From the NCBI GenBank assembly GCA_037953745.1, contig JBAKBP010004434.1:1-64000 (forward strand): a stretch of 64,000 nucleotides of DNA. The letters are read 5' to 3'. Under the pieces are notes generated by a model, which saw only the letters and a program-made list of their open reading frames with translations, had not been told where the DNA came from and made no database searches. This stretch comes from Lithodes maja (taxonomy: Eukaryota; Arthropoda; Malacostraca; Decapoda; Lithodidae). Both the position numbers and the translations under genes were made by a program. Positions 43,696 through 55,373 of this stretch are shown one piece after another. Every line of letters begins with the position of its first letter. Position 1 is the first letter of the stretch.

Positions 43696-44779
43696 TAGAG
43701 TCTGGCATAAATCTTTAATTTCTAAACTACCCTCCTTCGGTTTCTATCCCTCCATCTGTGCCTTTGTCTTTAATTTCCTTTCCGGCCGTTCCATAGCTGC
43801 GGTTGTGGACGGCCATTGTTCACTTCCTCACCCTATAAACTCCGGTGTTCCTCAGGGCTCTGTCCTATCTCCTATTCTCTTTCTAATTTTTATAAATGAT
43901 CTCCTTAACTGTACCTTAATTCCCATCCATTCATACGCAGACGACTCAACCTTACACTACTCCATTAGTTTTTCAGAACGCCCCAGCCAGCAATCCCTCA
44001 ACGACAAACGTAATGAAGCCATAGAACTCTTAAATTCTGATCTAAATACTATTTCCAATTGGGGCAGAGAAAACCTTGTTAACTTTAATGCTTCCAAAAC
44101 CCAATTTCTCCATCTATCTACCCGTCAGGATCTCCCAGCGGACTATCCCTTATTCTTCAACAATACAAAAATCAACCCTTCATCTTCTCTCAATATTCTT
44201 GGTGTCTCTTTTTCTTCTGCTCTCATTTGGAAGGACCATATTACCAGTCTTGCTAAGGCAGCCTCCCAGAAGCTGGGTGTGCTCAACCGCCTTAGGGGGT
44301 TCTTTTCCCCTGCACAGCTTCTTGCTCTGTACAGGGGCATAGTGCGCCCTTGTATTGAGTATTGTTCACATGTGTGGGGAGGTTCCTCTCACACCGCTCT
44401 CCTAGACAAAGTTGAAAGGAAGGCCTTTCGTATCATTAACTCCCGTCCACTCACCAACTCTCTGCAATCTCTCTCTCTCCGCCGCAATGTTGCATCTCTC
44501 TCGCTATTCTATCGCTACTATAATAATCAGTGTTCCTCAGAGCTATCCCAGTGCATACCACCTCCTTTACGTAGGGCACGTGGTACCCGTCTTGCAACTC
44601 AATCCCACCCCTACTCTGTGCAACTCTCCAACCCAAGAGTGAAACGTTACTCTCAAACTTTCTTCTACTCAACATCTGAGCTCTGGAACTCTCTCCCAGA
44701 ATCAGTCTTTCCCTCTTCCTATGACTTAAATTGCTTCAAACTCCGTGTGTCCAGGCATTTTGGCTCGAACGTCCCTTGA
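43688..44779 (+). pseudogene. LINE ORF2, C-terminal part: RT palm and C-terminal domain
   Basis: Continues the preceding segment after the frameshift, starting at AFDRVWHKS (an open frame well before the ATG at 43805). It contains SGVPQGSVLSPILFLIFIND and the RT active site YADD (in HSYADDSTLHYSI). NFNASKTQFLHL, LGVLNRLRGFF, RPCIEYCSHVWGG and a terminal WNSLPESVF region follow. No further stop is present. One frameshift is therefore the only obvious defect in an otherwise complete endonuclease-RT protein. Confidence 0.92.
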
Positions 44780-45067
44780 TTTTGGCCCTGTCACTCTTTC
44801 AACTATGGGGGAGGCACTCGCTATAGGCAGTTATGCCTTTTGCCTCCCTCAATCACATAGAAAAAAAAAAAAAAAAAAAAAAACAGAAATTCTTTTTTTC
44901 ATTACCCCAACGAGCCATCTCCAAGCCCAAAACAAATACAAACAGACGTAAAATGTCCACCACGTCACAAAGATATCCTTTGCATATTTTTAGTGCGACC
45001 CCTAACCTCATGATAAATAAAACAAAAACTAACCCCCATGCCCCTACTACCCTGAGAAACCAGCTCC

Positions 45068-46560
45068 TTAACCCTAACCGAAAAAGGAATAGGACTTGCT
45101 TGTGCCCAGGGTAAAGTTAGGTAAAACTAAGCTTATTCTAAGCGAGTACCTCTTCTTAGGACGAACGTGCTTAGCTAGAGCACTTATTTCGGATTGAGAC
45201 TTCCGTATGGATTAGCCTATATTCCATTGAACAGTTATAAGCCAGTGCAAACCAGTGTGTACCAGTGTAGCTAGTGACCCAGAAGAAAGAAAGCAGGAGA
45301 AAGAGCGGAACTTATCTGTAGTGTATGAAGTCGTGGAGCCCCTTGTGACAAAAGGAAGGACAACCGACGCTGTTACCACATGCTCGCTAGATACTCTACC
45401 GGCTCCTATCTTTCTTCTCAAACCTTTAAGTGATCTTTGTTTTGTTAAGTGTAATGATGATTGCAATTAGGGTTAACAAGATATGTTGAGGTTCACGCTA
45501 ACGTAATACTAAAGATTTTCCATTCTTTCCTTCTCCTAGTACCCGTTGCTCGATATCTAGAGAACATAACACACCTCTATCTGTGGGATAAATATTTATA
45601 TATAATTCTTCAGATATAGACTCCTATATTCTTATGAAGAGTAATACATATGTTTGTTCGGGAAATAATACATATACCTGTTACACGTAAATCTAGTGAA
45701 CGCTTATTCAGATCTTGTTTGTATGCAACATCATCATTTGGGTATGTAATTCATAGATAAGTTGTTCACAAAGTGTTTTACTATTCAGTCTCTTAATTTG
45801 ACTCTTGTTATTATCATACTTCATAACTTATAATTCATGTTGTATATTATTTGAGTTATTTCCAACTCTTTACATTCACGTTGCGTTAACTTCTCACCCG
45901 GCGAGGGTATTCAGTCACGCATACATAACTAATATATTTATTTGACCTATTTGTGAATTGATATTCATAGTTATTACTCTTTGAGTTCTTTGAATTTAAT
46001 CTCCTATCTATATTGAAATAACGTAAGTTATTCATTAATCAAACAGTATCATAATTTACTGGACATAAACTCAGTACTGCACGTATGCCATCGCATTAAC
46101 TAATATTTACTCTTAAGTGGGAAGCTACCTCGCATTCTCCATTTTCTATCAGGATACTGTTTATTGTTGTGAGACTTAACATATCTGTGTATACTTATTC
46201 GTGGTTCTAGTTGTGACATTGTATTTATTCACTATTTTTACTATTTGTAACAAAATTTTATGTATTCCTAGACAATTATTATTTTAGCGAATACTTATTT
46301 GTGTTAGATCGCAAAGCTCATTTCCCTATATGAGCTTCTATCATATTTATACTTATCTGATGTATGAATTGTACCCTAGCTATTAAAGAATACATTTGTG
46401 AAACTTAATTGTGTATTCTGGGTCCATTGATTATTATTGTCGTGTGAATTATAATATTGAAGGTCGTTATGTCCCAGTGAGAAAATTGTGATTCTCGTTA
46501 TTTCCTAAGGTGAAAAACGGAATTACTATAAAGCACGTTGAATTATGACGTTGCATAACA
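45068..46560 (+). repeat. Solo LTR, family C, copy 1
   Basis: Matches the LTRs at 50528-52019 (inverted) and 58690-59976. Shared blocks include CTTCCGTATGG/AGGGG, AAACCTTTAAGTGA, GTTCACGCTAACGTAAT, TTCTCACCCGGCGAG, CAGTCACGCATAC and the terminal TATAAAGCACGTTGAATTA...GCATAACA. It starts near TTAACCCTAACC, a variant of TGTAACCCTAA. No primer site or coding region follows and no clean duplication flanks it. Frames inside such as 45255-45470 recur in the other copies only because the LTRs are homologous. Confidence 0.8.
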
Positions 46561-46841
46561 ATATATACATTTATGAGACCAAGACGAGAGTGAGAGAGAG
46601 AGAATATATTGGGCAAAACCAAATCCAATCTTTAAACCTTTAACTCCAAGTTCTGAAACATCTACTGTAGTTATAATAACACATTGTTTTGGTTCCTTTG
46701 AGTTCGATAGTGATTCAGATAGGTGCAAGGCCATTCTTGTTCTTGAATGTACAGTCGTGGTAATTAATTTTGGTACATTTTGAATCTTAATGTTGGGTGA
46801 AAGCAAGGGTATGTGATGCCCTCATAGTTTTTAGATACATA

Positions 46842-47725
46842 TATTATGGATGGAGTAATGCAAGAAATACAAGGAAGAACAGTGGATATTGTTGTACCGC
46901 TGATAAGGAAAGCAAACGAGTGGAAGTTGCCTGTACTGCTCTCTGCCGATGATGCAGTTCTGATGAGGGATAGTGAATGGGGGTTGCAGGGGCTGGTAAA
47001 TATGTTAGGAACAGTGTGTGAAAAACGGAATATGAAGGTAAATGCGGGAAGAGTAAGGTTATGGTCATTGAAAGGGATGCAGCCACAGTGTGTGAGGTAA
47101 TGTTGAACAGTCAGGCTATGGTGAATGTCAGCTCATTTAATTAAGTATCTGGGCAGTGTGTTGAGTAAAAATGGGAGTATGGATGAAGAAGTGAGGGAGA
47201 GGGTGCAACAGGAAAAAAGGGTTGTAGGAATGCTGAAAGCAGTAACAAGAAATAGGGTGGTCAGCATGAAAGTGATGAAGTCCTTGCATGACAGTGTGGA
47301 AAACCCGACATTGACTTATGGGAGTTAAGCATGGACGTTGTTGGGAAGACACAAACCAAAAGTGAAAGGGGTGGAAATGAGTTACTTGAGAAGTGTGTGC
47401 GGAGTTACATGGAGGGATAGACAGACGGATGAGGAAATACGAGAGCGGTGTGGTGTTGATGTACAGTAGATGTGCTGGAAAATGTGAAAAGGAACACCTT
47501 GAGATGGCTCGGCCATGAGGAACGTATGGGAAGCGAGAACGTGAGGTGGAAGGACAGAGAGGGAAAGATAGACCGAGAGAGAGGTGGAAGGATGGAGTTA
47601 GGAAGTATATGCGTGAAAACGGTGCTGAATGGGAGGAGGGGCATCGACTGACTGGGGATCGAGGTGCATTGGGGCGTTTCGTTCGTAGTCACCCCTTCGA
47701 GGATTATAGCGTCCAGTAATAGATA
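46842..47725 (+). pseudogene. RTE-like LINE fragment (RT palm to 3' end)
   Basis: Broken frames read MQEIQGRTVDIVVPLIRKAN, then SADDAVLM at the RT active site (a Y to S change against the usual YADD), KYLGSVLSKNGSMDEEVRERV, MKSLHDSVENPTLTYGS, a YLRSVCGV segment and RWLGHEERMGSENV. The 3' end (GGGGCATCGACTGACTGGGG to the TAGATAGAC tail) matches the tail at 5866-5982. Several frameshifts and a stop (near 47467) show that it is inactive. It is 5'-truncated before the RT fingers. Confidence 0.82.
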
Positions 47726-47830
47726 GACATTTTAAAGCCTCGAACTCATGTAAGTACCAATTATTACAAAAACAGTTATCTAAATGGATCTATTAACACA
47801 ATGACATAATATTATATATCAGTAACTACG

Positions 47831-47869
<39 letters not shown>

Positions 47870-48249
47870 ATGTGTGTATAATTTGGCAATGCAAACAACT
47901 ACTAGCAGTTGTACAGTTTTGTCTGTGTATAAATTGTGATCTGTACCTCGCCCCTCGCCTGCCTCATCTTTATTGGTCCATATGGAAAAACGTACCCCAA
48001 TACAGTACAAGGAAAATATGACACAACTATTGGTCTGTCACTGTGTTGGAGAGAGAGATAGAGAGCATTGTATGAAGTACAACAAGAATTATAATTTACC
48101 AATGAGGGAGAATGAAGACAATATGTTATGTACATTGAAGGTTGTCATTGTATTGTCGCCATGGTAACAGTATCATTAGATATTCGTTAGGACATGCACA
48201 ACTATTATACAATATATGTTATTAGGAAAATTAATGTTGTTGGGAAGAG
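47726..48249. other. No recognised gene; TA microsatellite
   Basis: A TA run lies at 47833-47862. The remainder is AT-rich unique-looking sequence with no frame or RNA that I can support. Confidence 0.45.
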
Positions 48250-48478
48250 TTGACACAAAAATACCGTAACCTAGCTTAACCAATATAACGCAAACTAACC
48301 TAGTTTGACTTATCTTACCTAACCTAACTTTGCCTAACTAACATAAGCAAATTTTACCTAGGTTAGTCAAGATAGGTTAGATTTGTCCAGTTAGGTCAAT
48401 TTATGTTAGTTGAGGTTAATTATGTCAGGTAGCGTCCTTATCTAACTTTGTCTAAGTTAACTAAGCAACCCATCCCTA
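48250..48478. repeat. AGGTTAG-rich degenerate repeat (left part)
   Basis: Repeated TAACCTA/TAGGTTAG words on both strands, for example CTTACCTAACCTAACTTTGC. The stretch 48361-48420 (GGTTAGTCAAGATAGGTTAG and following) recurs at 49317-49376 on the other side of the LINE copy. The words resemble the arthropod telomere unit TTAGG, but they are interspersed and imperfect, so this is not a telomere. Confidence 0.7.
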
Positions 48479-49308
48479 GGTTTTGTTTTTCTATGTGAGT
48501 GAGGGAGACAAAAGGCAGAGCTGCCTGTAGCGAGTGCCTCCCCCTGAGTTGAAAGAGTGACAGGGCCAAAATCAAAGAACGTTCGAGCCAAAATGCATGG
48601 ACACACAGAGTTTGAATCAATTTAAGTCATAGGAAGGAGGAAAGGCTGATTCTGTGAGAGAGAGTTCCTGAGCTCAGCTGTTGAATAAAAGAAAGACTGA
48701 GAATAACGTATCACTCTTGGGTTGGAGAGTTGCCCAAAGTAAGGGTTGGATTGTGTTGCAAGACGGGTACCACATGCCTGACGTAGTGGTGGTATACACT
48801 GGGAGAGCTCTGAAGAACACCGATTATTGTAGTAGCGATAGAACAGCGAGAGAGATGCAACATTGCGGTGAAGAGAGAGAGAGAGATATTGCAGAGAGTT
48901 AGTGAGTGGACGGGAGTTAATGATACGAAAGACCTTACTTTCTACTTTGTCTAGGAGTGCGGTGTGAGACGATCCACCCAACACAAGTGAACAATACTCA
49001 ATACAAGGACGCACTGTGCCCCTGTACAAAGCAAAAAGCTGTGCAGGGGTAAATAACCCCTTGAAGCGATTGAGCACACCCAGCTTCTGGGAGGCTGCCT
49101 TAGCAAGACTGGTAATATGGTAAATACTGGTAAAGTGAGAGCAGAAGAAATAGTGACACCAAGAATATTGAGAGAAGATGAAGGATTGATTTTTGTATTG
49201 TTGAAATATAAGGGATAGTCCTCTGGGAGTTCCGGACGGGTAGACAGATGGAGAAATTGGGTTTTGGAAGCTATAAAGGCAACAAGGTTTGCTCTGCCCC
49301 AATTGGAA
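48479..49308 (-). mobile_element. 5'-truncated LINE copy (family of 41270-44884)
   Basis: On the minus strand this runs from a segment matching NTISNWGRENLV through HITSLAKAASQKLGVLNR, RPCIEYCSLVLGGSSH and SELSQCIPP to the 3' end and a short poly-A-like tract at 48479-48488. Frames are broken near 49130 and near the C-terminus. It covers only the last ~830 bp of the element and has clearly diverged from the copy at 41270. It sits inside the AGGTTAG repeat. Confidence 0.88.
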
Positions 49309-49960
49309 ATAATCAAGGTTAATCAAGATAGGTTAGATTTGTCCAGTTAGGTAAATATATGTTAAATGAGGTTTCTTATGCTGGATAAGTTAGGTTTGTT
49401 ACATTAGTTGTATATGGATAAATTAGATTAATAATGATAGGTTGGGTTTGACTAGTTGGTTAGGTTAATTAGCACATAAGGTCATCTATCGTCTGCGCAA
49501 ATATTGATTTGGTATGTGCGCAAGTAATGGGTCTAAACCAATTGCATTGCAATGGATTAACCACATTTACTCGGACGTTGTGTACGTTAATATGATGTTT
49601 TGTTTAATCATGTTTGAGGATTTTGCTCGTTTTTGTTTATATATTTTCGAGCAATGTACTATAATTAGGCTAACAAAAATGTCTGCCCAGACTTTATCCA
49701 AGCTAAATTTGTACATAGATAGATACATTGTAGATAAATGTCCTAGCTGAAGGCTGATTTCTTCAAAATTACAGGCTCACAATCGCTTGCCAAGAAAAAT
49801 GCAACACCTGAATGGCGGGAAGCGTCTTATTATCGTCAAACTAAAAGGGTAATACGTCTTAAAATCTTGAAACTAATTGATTAAAACAGGGTAGGTCGGA
49901 AAAGACCTCCCTCGAACCAAATAGGGTTAAGGTGTAAAATATGCAACCATAATATACATA
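49309..49960. repeat. AGGTTAG-rich repeat (right part) and unassigned flank
   Basis: 49317-49376 repeats 48361-48420. AGGTTAG/AGGTTGGG words continue to about 49475. From there to 49960 no gene or repeat match was identified. A short frame at 49514-49750 resembles nothing known to me. Confidence 0.55.
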
Positions 49961-50220
49961 TAGAAACATACACACATAGACACGCACACATACACACAAT
50001 AACTCCCCCCCCCCACCCCTACTGACACACATACACACAAATACCCCCCCTCCCCCCCTCCCACATACAAATACACACCCACCCACACAAAAGCACACAC
50101 ACACCCACACACAAATATACACCCACCCACTCACAAATATACACCCACCCATACACGCACATAAATACGTAAACACTAACACACACACGCAAAATACACA
50201 TCCACTCACACACACGTTCT
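49961..50220. repeat. CA-rich simple repeats with C-runs
   Basis: Imperfect ACACACCCAC and CATACACACA repeats with C-runs at 50008 and 50047. The Cys/Val/Gly-rich minus-strand frames across it are repeat products. Confidence 0.88.
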
Positions 50221-50363
50221 CGCTCGCACAATAAAGCCATCACAAAACTTACGAGGACAATATAATTATATACCACACAGAGGTCAGTTTCCTTCATTCT
50301 TTCTTGATATATTATATTGCCTAATTTTGTTTTGATTATGTGCTTGTGGTGTACATCATTATT

Positions 50364-50366
<3 letters not shown>

Positions 50367-50446
<80 letters not shown>
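50367..50446. repeat. (TC)n microsatellite
   Basis: An uninterrupted 80-bp dinucleotide run about 80 bp left of the family C LTR. Confidence 0.97.
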
Positions 50447-50448
<2 letters not shown>

Positions 50449-50527
50449 AGTATCATACATGCTCAAGCTTTTCCGAATGCAAGTTTTGGTTTAATACCAA
50501 GTTTTTCTAAGTGATTACAAATATTTC

Positions 50528-52019
50528 TGTTATGCGACGTTATAATTTAACGCACTTTATAGTAGTTCCTTTTTCCACCTTAGGAAAAGATGGAACTGTA
50601 GATATTCAGCTGGTACACAACTCACTTCAATATTATAAATTACACAACAATCATAATCGATGACACAGCATACACAATCAAGGTTCACACGTTTTATTTC
50701 TTAGTACCTAGGGTACAATCCTTGACTAAATATTAAATGGATCGAGTCTCATATATAGCGATGAGCTTTGCGATCAAATCATACAAAAATAATGGAATGC
50801 ATATAATTAGTCTTGATCAAAATAACTTCAGGAATAGACAAAATAAGATCATAAAATAGTACATATGAATACATACAATGTTACTATATTAATTACAACA
50901 TAAGTAAACACAGAGGTTAGTCTCCAAACAATAAATAATATCCTGATGTTAAACTGGCAACCGCGAGGTATCTTGCCGAGAGAGGTAAATAAAGGTTACT
51001 GCGAGGCATACGCACAGTGATGAGGTTTTATAGAAATTATGATATTAAATGAAAGGTGAATAACTTTTACATTAATTTAATGTATACAAGAGATAAATCT
51101 CAAATATCTCACAGTCACAATGAATATCAATTCAATCATAAGATAAATAAGTACAATAGTCAGTATGCGTGACTGAGATTCTCGTTGGATGAGAAGTTAA
51201 TGCGACGTGAACGATAGTTTATAATTAACTCAAACAGTGCTTGACATGAGTTTTAAATCATGAAGCTTAATATAATATTATATAATAGTCAAACTAGGAG
51301 ACTGAATCGTAAACACACTCTGTGAACAACTTATATATGCAATCACGTACCCAGCTAATAATACTATATATAACAAGATATGAATAAGTGTTCTCTGGAA
51401 TTTACGTATAAGGTGCATGTATATATTCCCGAACGAGTATATGTATATTTCTTATCCGGAATATAGGACCCTATCTTCCAAGATTTATATATATATTAAT
51501 TCCACGTATAGGGGTATGTTCTGTTCTCTAGAATCGAGTGATAACAGCTAGGAGAAGAAGAGAATCGACAATCTCTAATATTACATTACAATGAACCCTC
51601 ACATATCTTGTTTACCCTTGCTAATAATCACCAGAACACTTTATAAAACAAGAGTCACTTAAAGGTTTCAAGTAGAGAAATAGAAGCCTGGGAGAGGATC
51701 TGGTAACACGTGATGGCTGTGTTAGTTGTCCAATCCTGCTGACACCAGGGGACGTCTTCTTCACACGCTCGCTCGTACTAGATGATACACTGTCTCGCTC
51801 TCTCACACTGCACCTCTTTGGGATCACTAAACACTCTGTCTATTTATACGTTTTAAGGGGATGATTGGCAATGCCCCTACGGAAGTATTTCTCCGAATCA
51901 AGTATTATCAATTAAGCATGTTCACCCTAGAAGGGAGAGGTACCCGAAAGTAATCTCGATTTTGCCTACCTAAATCTTGGCCCGAGTAGGTGTTATCCCG
52001 TTTTTCATTTAGGGTTACA
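50528..52019 (-). repeat. LTR, family C, copy 2 (minus strand)
   Basis: Read on the minus strand it begins TGTAACCCTAAATG at 52019 and ends GTCGCATAACA at 50528, 1492 bp with TG...CA termini. It is closely similar to 58690-59976 in opposite orientation. The last ~55 bp differ at only two or three positions. No five-base duplication is seen (ATTTC on the left, GGTGT on the right) and no internal element adjoins either end. It is therefore either a solo LTR with lost flanks or the product of rearrangement. Confidence 0.85.
51840..51848 (-). promoter_or_regulatory. Putative TATA box of family C LTR
   Basis: On the minus strand the LTR has CGTATAAATAGAC about 175 bases from its 5' end, a good TATA box. 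The equivalent position in the copy at 58763 reads GTATAATAAAGAC. This would be the retroelement promoter, with transcription starting about 30 bases further in. Confidence 0.55.
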
Positions 52020-53297
52020 GGTGTGGCTTTTCGGAATATGAAAGGCATGAGTTATATGCCCTGGGGGTAAGGGATTAGAATATGCCCCACGTGCCTTCTG
52101 CGTGTCGTAAAAGGCGACTAAAGAGGTTGGGTCGGTGGGCATGCGACCCCCACCCGGAAAAAGTACGTAGCAACGATAAACGAACAACCAGCCTCGGATG
52201 CGGACGGACCCTGTGTTGACGAACCCCGACCGACTATGGACAAGCTTACGGATATTCTGAGAATAGGTACATGGAATGTGAGTGGCATGAATGATGGCAC
52301 AAAAGAGAGAGAGGTACTGGAAGTGTTAGTGAATGCCAGGCTAGATGTATGTGGAATGAAGGAGACCAAATGGAAGGGTACAGATGTGAGAGTGGGAGTG
52401 TGGAATGGGTGTGTGTGCTGGAGTGAGTGAGGGAGCAGCGAAAGAAGGTGCGTGTTTGTTTGTAAGTAACAAATGGAAGGAGCGTGTAAAAGAATATGGG
52501 TCTGTGGGCTCAAGGATTGTGTGAGTGAGAATGAAAGTAGGAATTCAAACGTGGGTGATTGTGTGTGTGTGTATGCTCCGACAGAGGATAAACTTGTAAG
52601 AGAGAAAGAGGAGTTCTGGGTGAATGTGGAGGCGTGCCTGGATAAGTTTGACAAGAACGAAAGAATATTTCTGATTGGGGATATGAATGGTAAGGTGGGT
52701 GATAGGAAAGTTGATGGAGTGGTGGGAGGGTGGGGGGTACCGTCAGAGGTGAATGGGAATGGTAGTGCACTTGTGGACATATGTGTGGGGAGGAGGTTGT
52801 GGATAGCCAACACCTTCTTCCGACACAGAATGATACACAGGTACACATGGAAAGTGGTGTGGACGATGAAGGATAAGACAGTGGAAGAAGGAATGAAAGT
52901 CACTGATTGATTATATATGTGTGGATGAAAGAATGAAGACATCTGTGATGGATGCTAGGGTGTATAGGGGTATTGGAAGGGGTCTGTCTGATCATTATGT
53001 AGTAGTAGCTAAGGTTAGGATACAAAAGAAGTGGGTGAGGAGAGCTGGAGGGAGGTGAGAGAAAGGTGGAATGGTGAGGAGGGTGGAGAGGCTACAGGAG
53101 GAGGAAATCAGGGAAGAGTACAGGAGAGCAGCAGAAAGACGACTAGGCTAGGTGGGTTCGACTTGGAAGATATGGAGGAAGTGGAGGAGATAAGCAAGGT
53201 GTTTAAGGAAGAGATCTGTGCAGCATGTGAGGAGGTGTGTGGAGTGAGGAAAAGCGGGAGGGGAGTGAAAGGTACAGCATGGTGGACAGAAGAGGTA
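52020..53297 (+). pseudogene. RTE-like LINE, 5' UTR and APE endonuclease, interrupted by an LTR element
   Basis: A GC-rich leader (GTGTCGTAAAAGGCGACTAA near 52100) precedes an endonuclease: RIGTWNVSGMNDG, DVCGMKETKWKG (catalytic Glu), VYAPTEDKL, IFLIGDMNGKVGD (catalytic Asp and Asn) and GLSDHYVVVAKV (catalytic His). The start is the ATG at 52236. Frame changes occur near 52420 (a GTGTGTG run), near 52555 (another GT run), around 52905 and near 53055. The linker GVKGTAWWTEEV, normally followed by RT, stops at 53297 where the LTR retrotransposon begins. The RT half is not found on the far side, which lies in the sequence gap. The LINE's left edge coincides with the family C LTR at 52019. Confidence 0.85.
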
Positions 53298-55118
53298 TGT
53301 GACGCTCACTGCTTCCCCCAGAACCGCATGGCTTACTCGCTAGGACTCGCCAGGGCAGAGAATGTAGCTACAGTCTACCTATCATTGTGTACTTTCCTTC
53401 TCGAGAAAGTTTGTGTTGCAGACAGTTCAGAACTGTTCTTTATTTTCGTCTGTCACAATCCTTTCTATTTTATTTAGTCAATTGAAAGTATTGTGTTAAG
53501 TAGTTGAATGATGGGAAGGCGAGCGGGAGAGAGAGAGAGAGAGAAACCAGGTGGTGTGACTTGGTGGTGAGTGTGGCGCGTGGCTGGCCCCATTACATAG
53601 GCCTCGCGGGATTCGTTGCGTCCTGCCTAACACTGCCTACTAGGCGGCTGCTTACTGGGCGACTGTCGCGCGCCCTCGTGCCATTCTTGCGAACTGGGAC
53701 TCCAGCCATGAGGTCCCTGGGAATATCCTTGTCAGATCCGTCTCAGACAGCATACTCTAAGCATCTCCCATGAACTGTTCCACACTCTTGTCTTAGAATC
53801 TTTCTCTTCTACTGCCTCTATCATTTCCACTACATCCTCACCTTTTATTAATATCAATCCCCCTCTGGTTCTCTGCATCCACACCTTGAATTGGTGGCCA
53901 GACTGTATTATATGCTGGATCTCACATTTCTTATGTACTAGGCTAAGGTTGAAGAGAGTCGTTGTCTTTTTGGGAGATTGTATTGCCCGGACTGTCTCCA
54001 TCAATCACTAATGTTTCTACAGGGTTAAATAATGCTAGACTACGGATCAGGTACCTTGCTGTTGGTGTTTTCACTGTGTGTAGGCTACTTTTGAGCTGCA
54101 CGACACTACGGATTCTGTGGGTTACCTGGGTGGATCGTTTGTCTGTGTACCTTGGAGTTTAGACTGTGTAGTGTGTGAGAGCTGCTTGCCTAATCCACCC
54201 AACACTGTTCTAACTCTATTTGCTTTTACTTTTGAGGGTCGCCAGGAGGATACTCGATACTTGTGATCGAGAATCCTCAAGAGAGCACCCCTTCATATTA
54301 ACGTAATCAGGCCGCACAGACCCAAGGTCCACACTAGGCTATGAGCTGCCTGGCTCCACCAGAATTCTGTACCTTTGCGCATCCCAGCTAGACTTTATTA
54401 ACCCGGGTAGACATTAGCTGGATTAGATCATAATTATACTCTTTTATGCATACTCATTATTTCTACACAAGCATTTTGAGGTCTAGGTTGCTGTAGAGAG
54501 ACACAACCAGCATAGACCGGTTTTGTTAATAGGAGTACTACTTTTTCGTGGCGAGCATTATTACTGTTGCACCGCTTATAATATTCTTGTGTCCAATAAC
54601 ATTATAGGTCCAGCCTTTTTGTGTATTTAGCCTACACGTGCATTGTCCTGCCTCCTGCTATTTTGTGGTTCCATTTCCGATACGTTCTTCTTAGTAGCAT
54701 CCGACATTATTCAGAAGATTCCTTGTTCGGTGCTTGAGGACTTTCCAACACTTTCTTTCATAAAGGAGTGACAGATATTATTGATTAAAGTAACGTTAAG
54801 TAAACCTTCTTCTTGTTTGCATTAGATCACTCTTGTGATTTAATTAAGTTAACTATCTTTTCCTTGTGTACCATAACTAAGCAACCATATGTTATAGGTA
54901 ATAGGCTGTTTCAGAGAACATCAGCCTATAGTAGAAGCACATAGATACTGAGAGTTAAGATACCCCGCTATCGCGGATATAACTCTGGAGGGTATATGTG
55001 TTCTTTGTTCGACGGGATTATATATCAGGGGTTGGATCTAGCGTTTCCGTTGTTGCATTTATGCCAGTCTAGTCCAATGTATAAGAGCCACTGATTTATA
55101 CGAGACCCGATCGTAACA
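53298..55118 (+). repeat. 5' LTR of a second Gmr1-like element
   Basis: 1821 bp from TGTGACGCTCACTGC to CGATCGTAACA, followed two bases later by a primer site. It is related to the truncated LTR at 27249 and, at its termini, to the LTR of copy 1 (TGTGACGC...CGTAACA). It inserted into the endonuclease-RT linker of the LINE at 52020-53297, after GAAGAGGTA. The matching 3' LTR is not in the assembled sequence. Confidence 0.88.
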
Positions 55119-55120
55119 AA

Positions 55121-55138
55121 TGGCGACCTAGCTCAGGA
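55121..55138 (+). other. tRNA primer-binding site of the second element
   Basis: TGGCGACCTAGCTCAGGA begins two bases after the LTR. The first nine bases match the site at 8912. Confidence 0.7.
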
Positions 55139-55373
55139 TTTGGTGAACTGACATATAATTGCAGGTTATTGTGCAGATTTTTCTCACAGTTTAGGCAGTG
55201 AACATTTGTTGATTTTGTGGAATATTTTTTGAGGACATGCAAGAATTATTTTTTTAGCAAAGTAATATAGCACTTAAGCTGTCTCCGAGAATGTTTTATT
55301 GTGAATATTGTGGTATAAGAGTTTGGGGTACTTCTTTTTTGTGTATCAAAGTGAAAAATCTTCAGTGAGCATC

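Larger units (their letters stand above)
41270..44884 (+). mobile_element. Jockey/CR1-group LINE, near full length, poly-A tailed
   Basis: About 3.6 kb ending in a poly-A run (44861-44883). The main ORF encodes endonuclease and RT, split by one frameshift. Upstream of it, 41290-41560 has stretches that read as protein with interruptions (SNAIISCRIANIK; then LILNEDLPNPEPDLDYCEEL in another frame). This may be the end of a decayed ORF1. Truncated relatives occur at 1250-1640, 5465-5720, 26187-26300 and 48479-49308. The exact clade cannot be fixed by eye. Confidence 0.85.

Noticed and set aside
45255..45470. Small frames shared by the three family C LTRs (also 51621-51827, 58775-58975)
   Set aside because: Differences among copies include frame-breaking indels; best explained as LTR promoter/leader sequence.
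48300..48345. CCTAACCTAACTT as telomeric repeat
   Set aside because: Only two adjacent units, embedded in degenerate words on both strands, in the middle of a scaffold.
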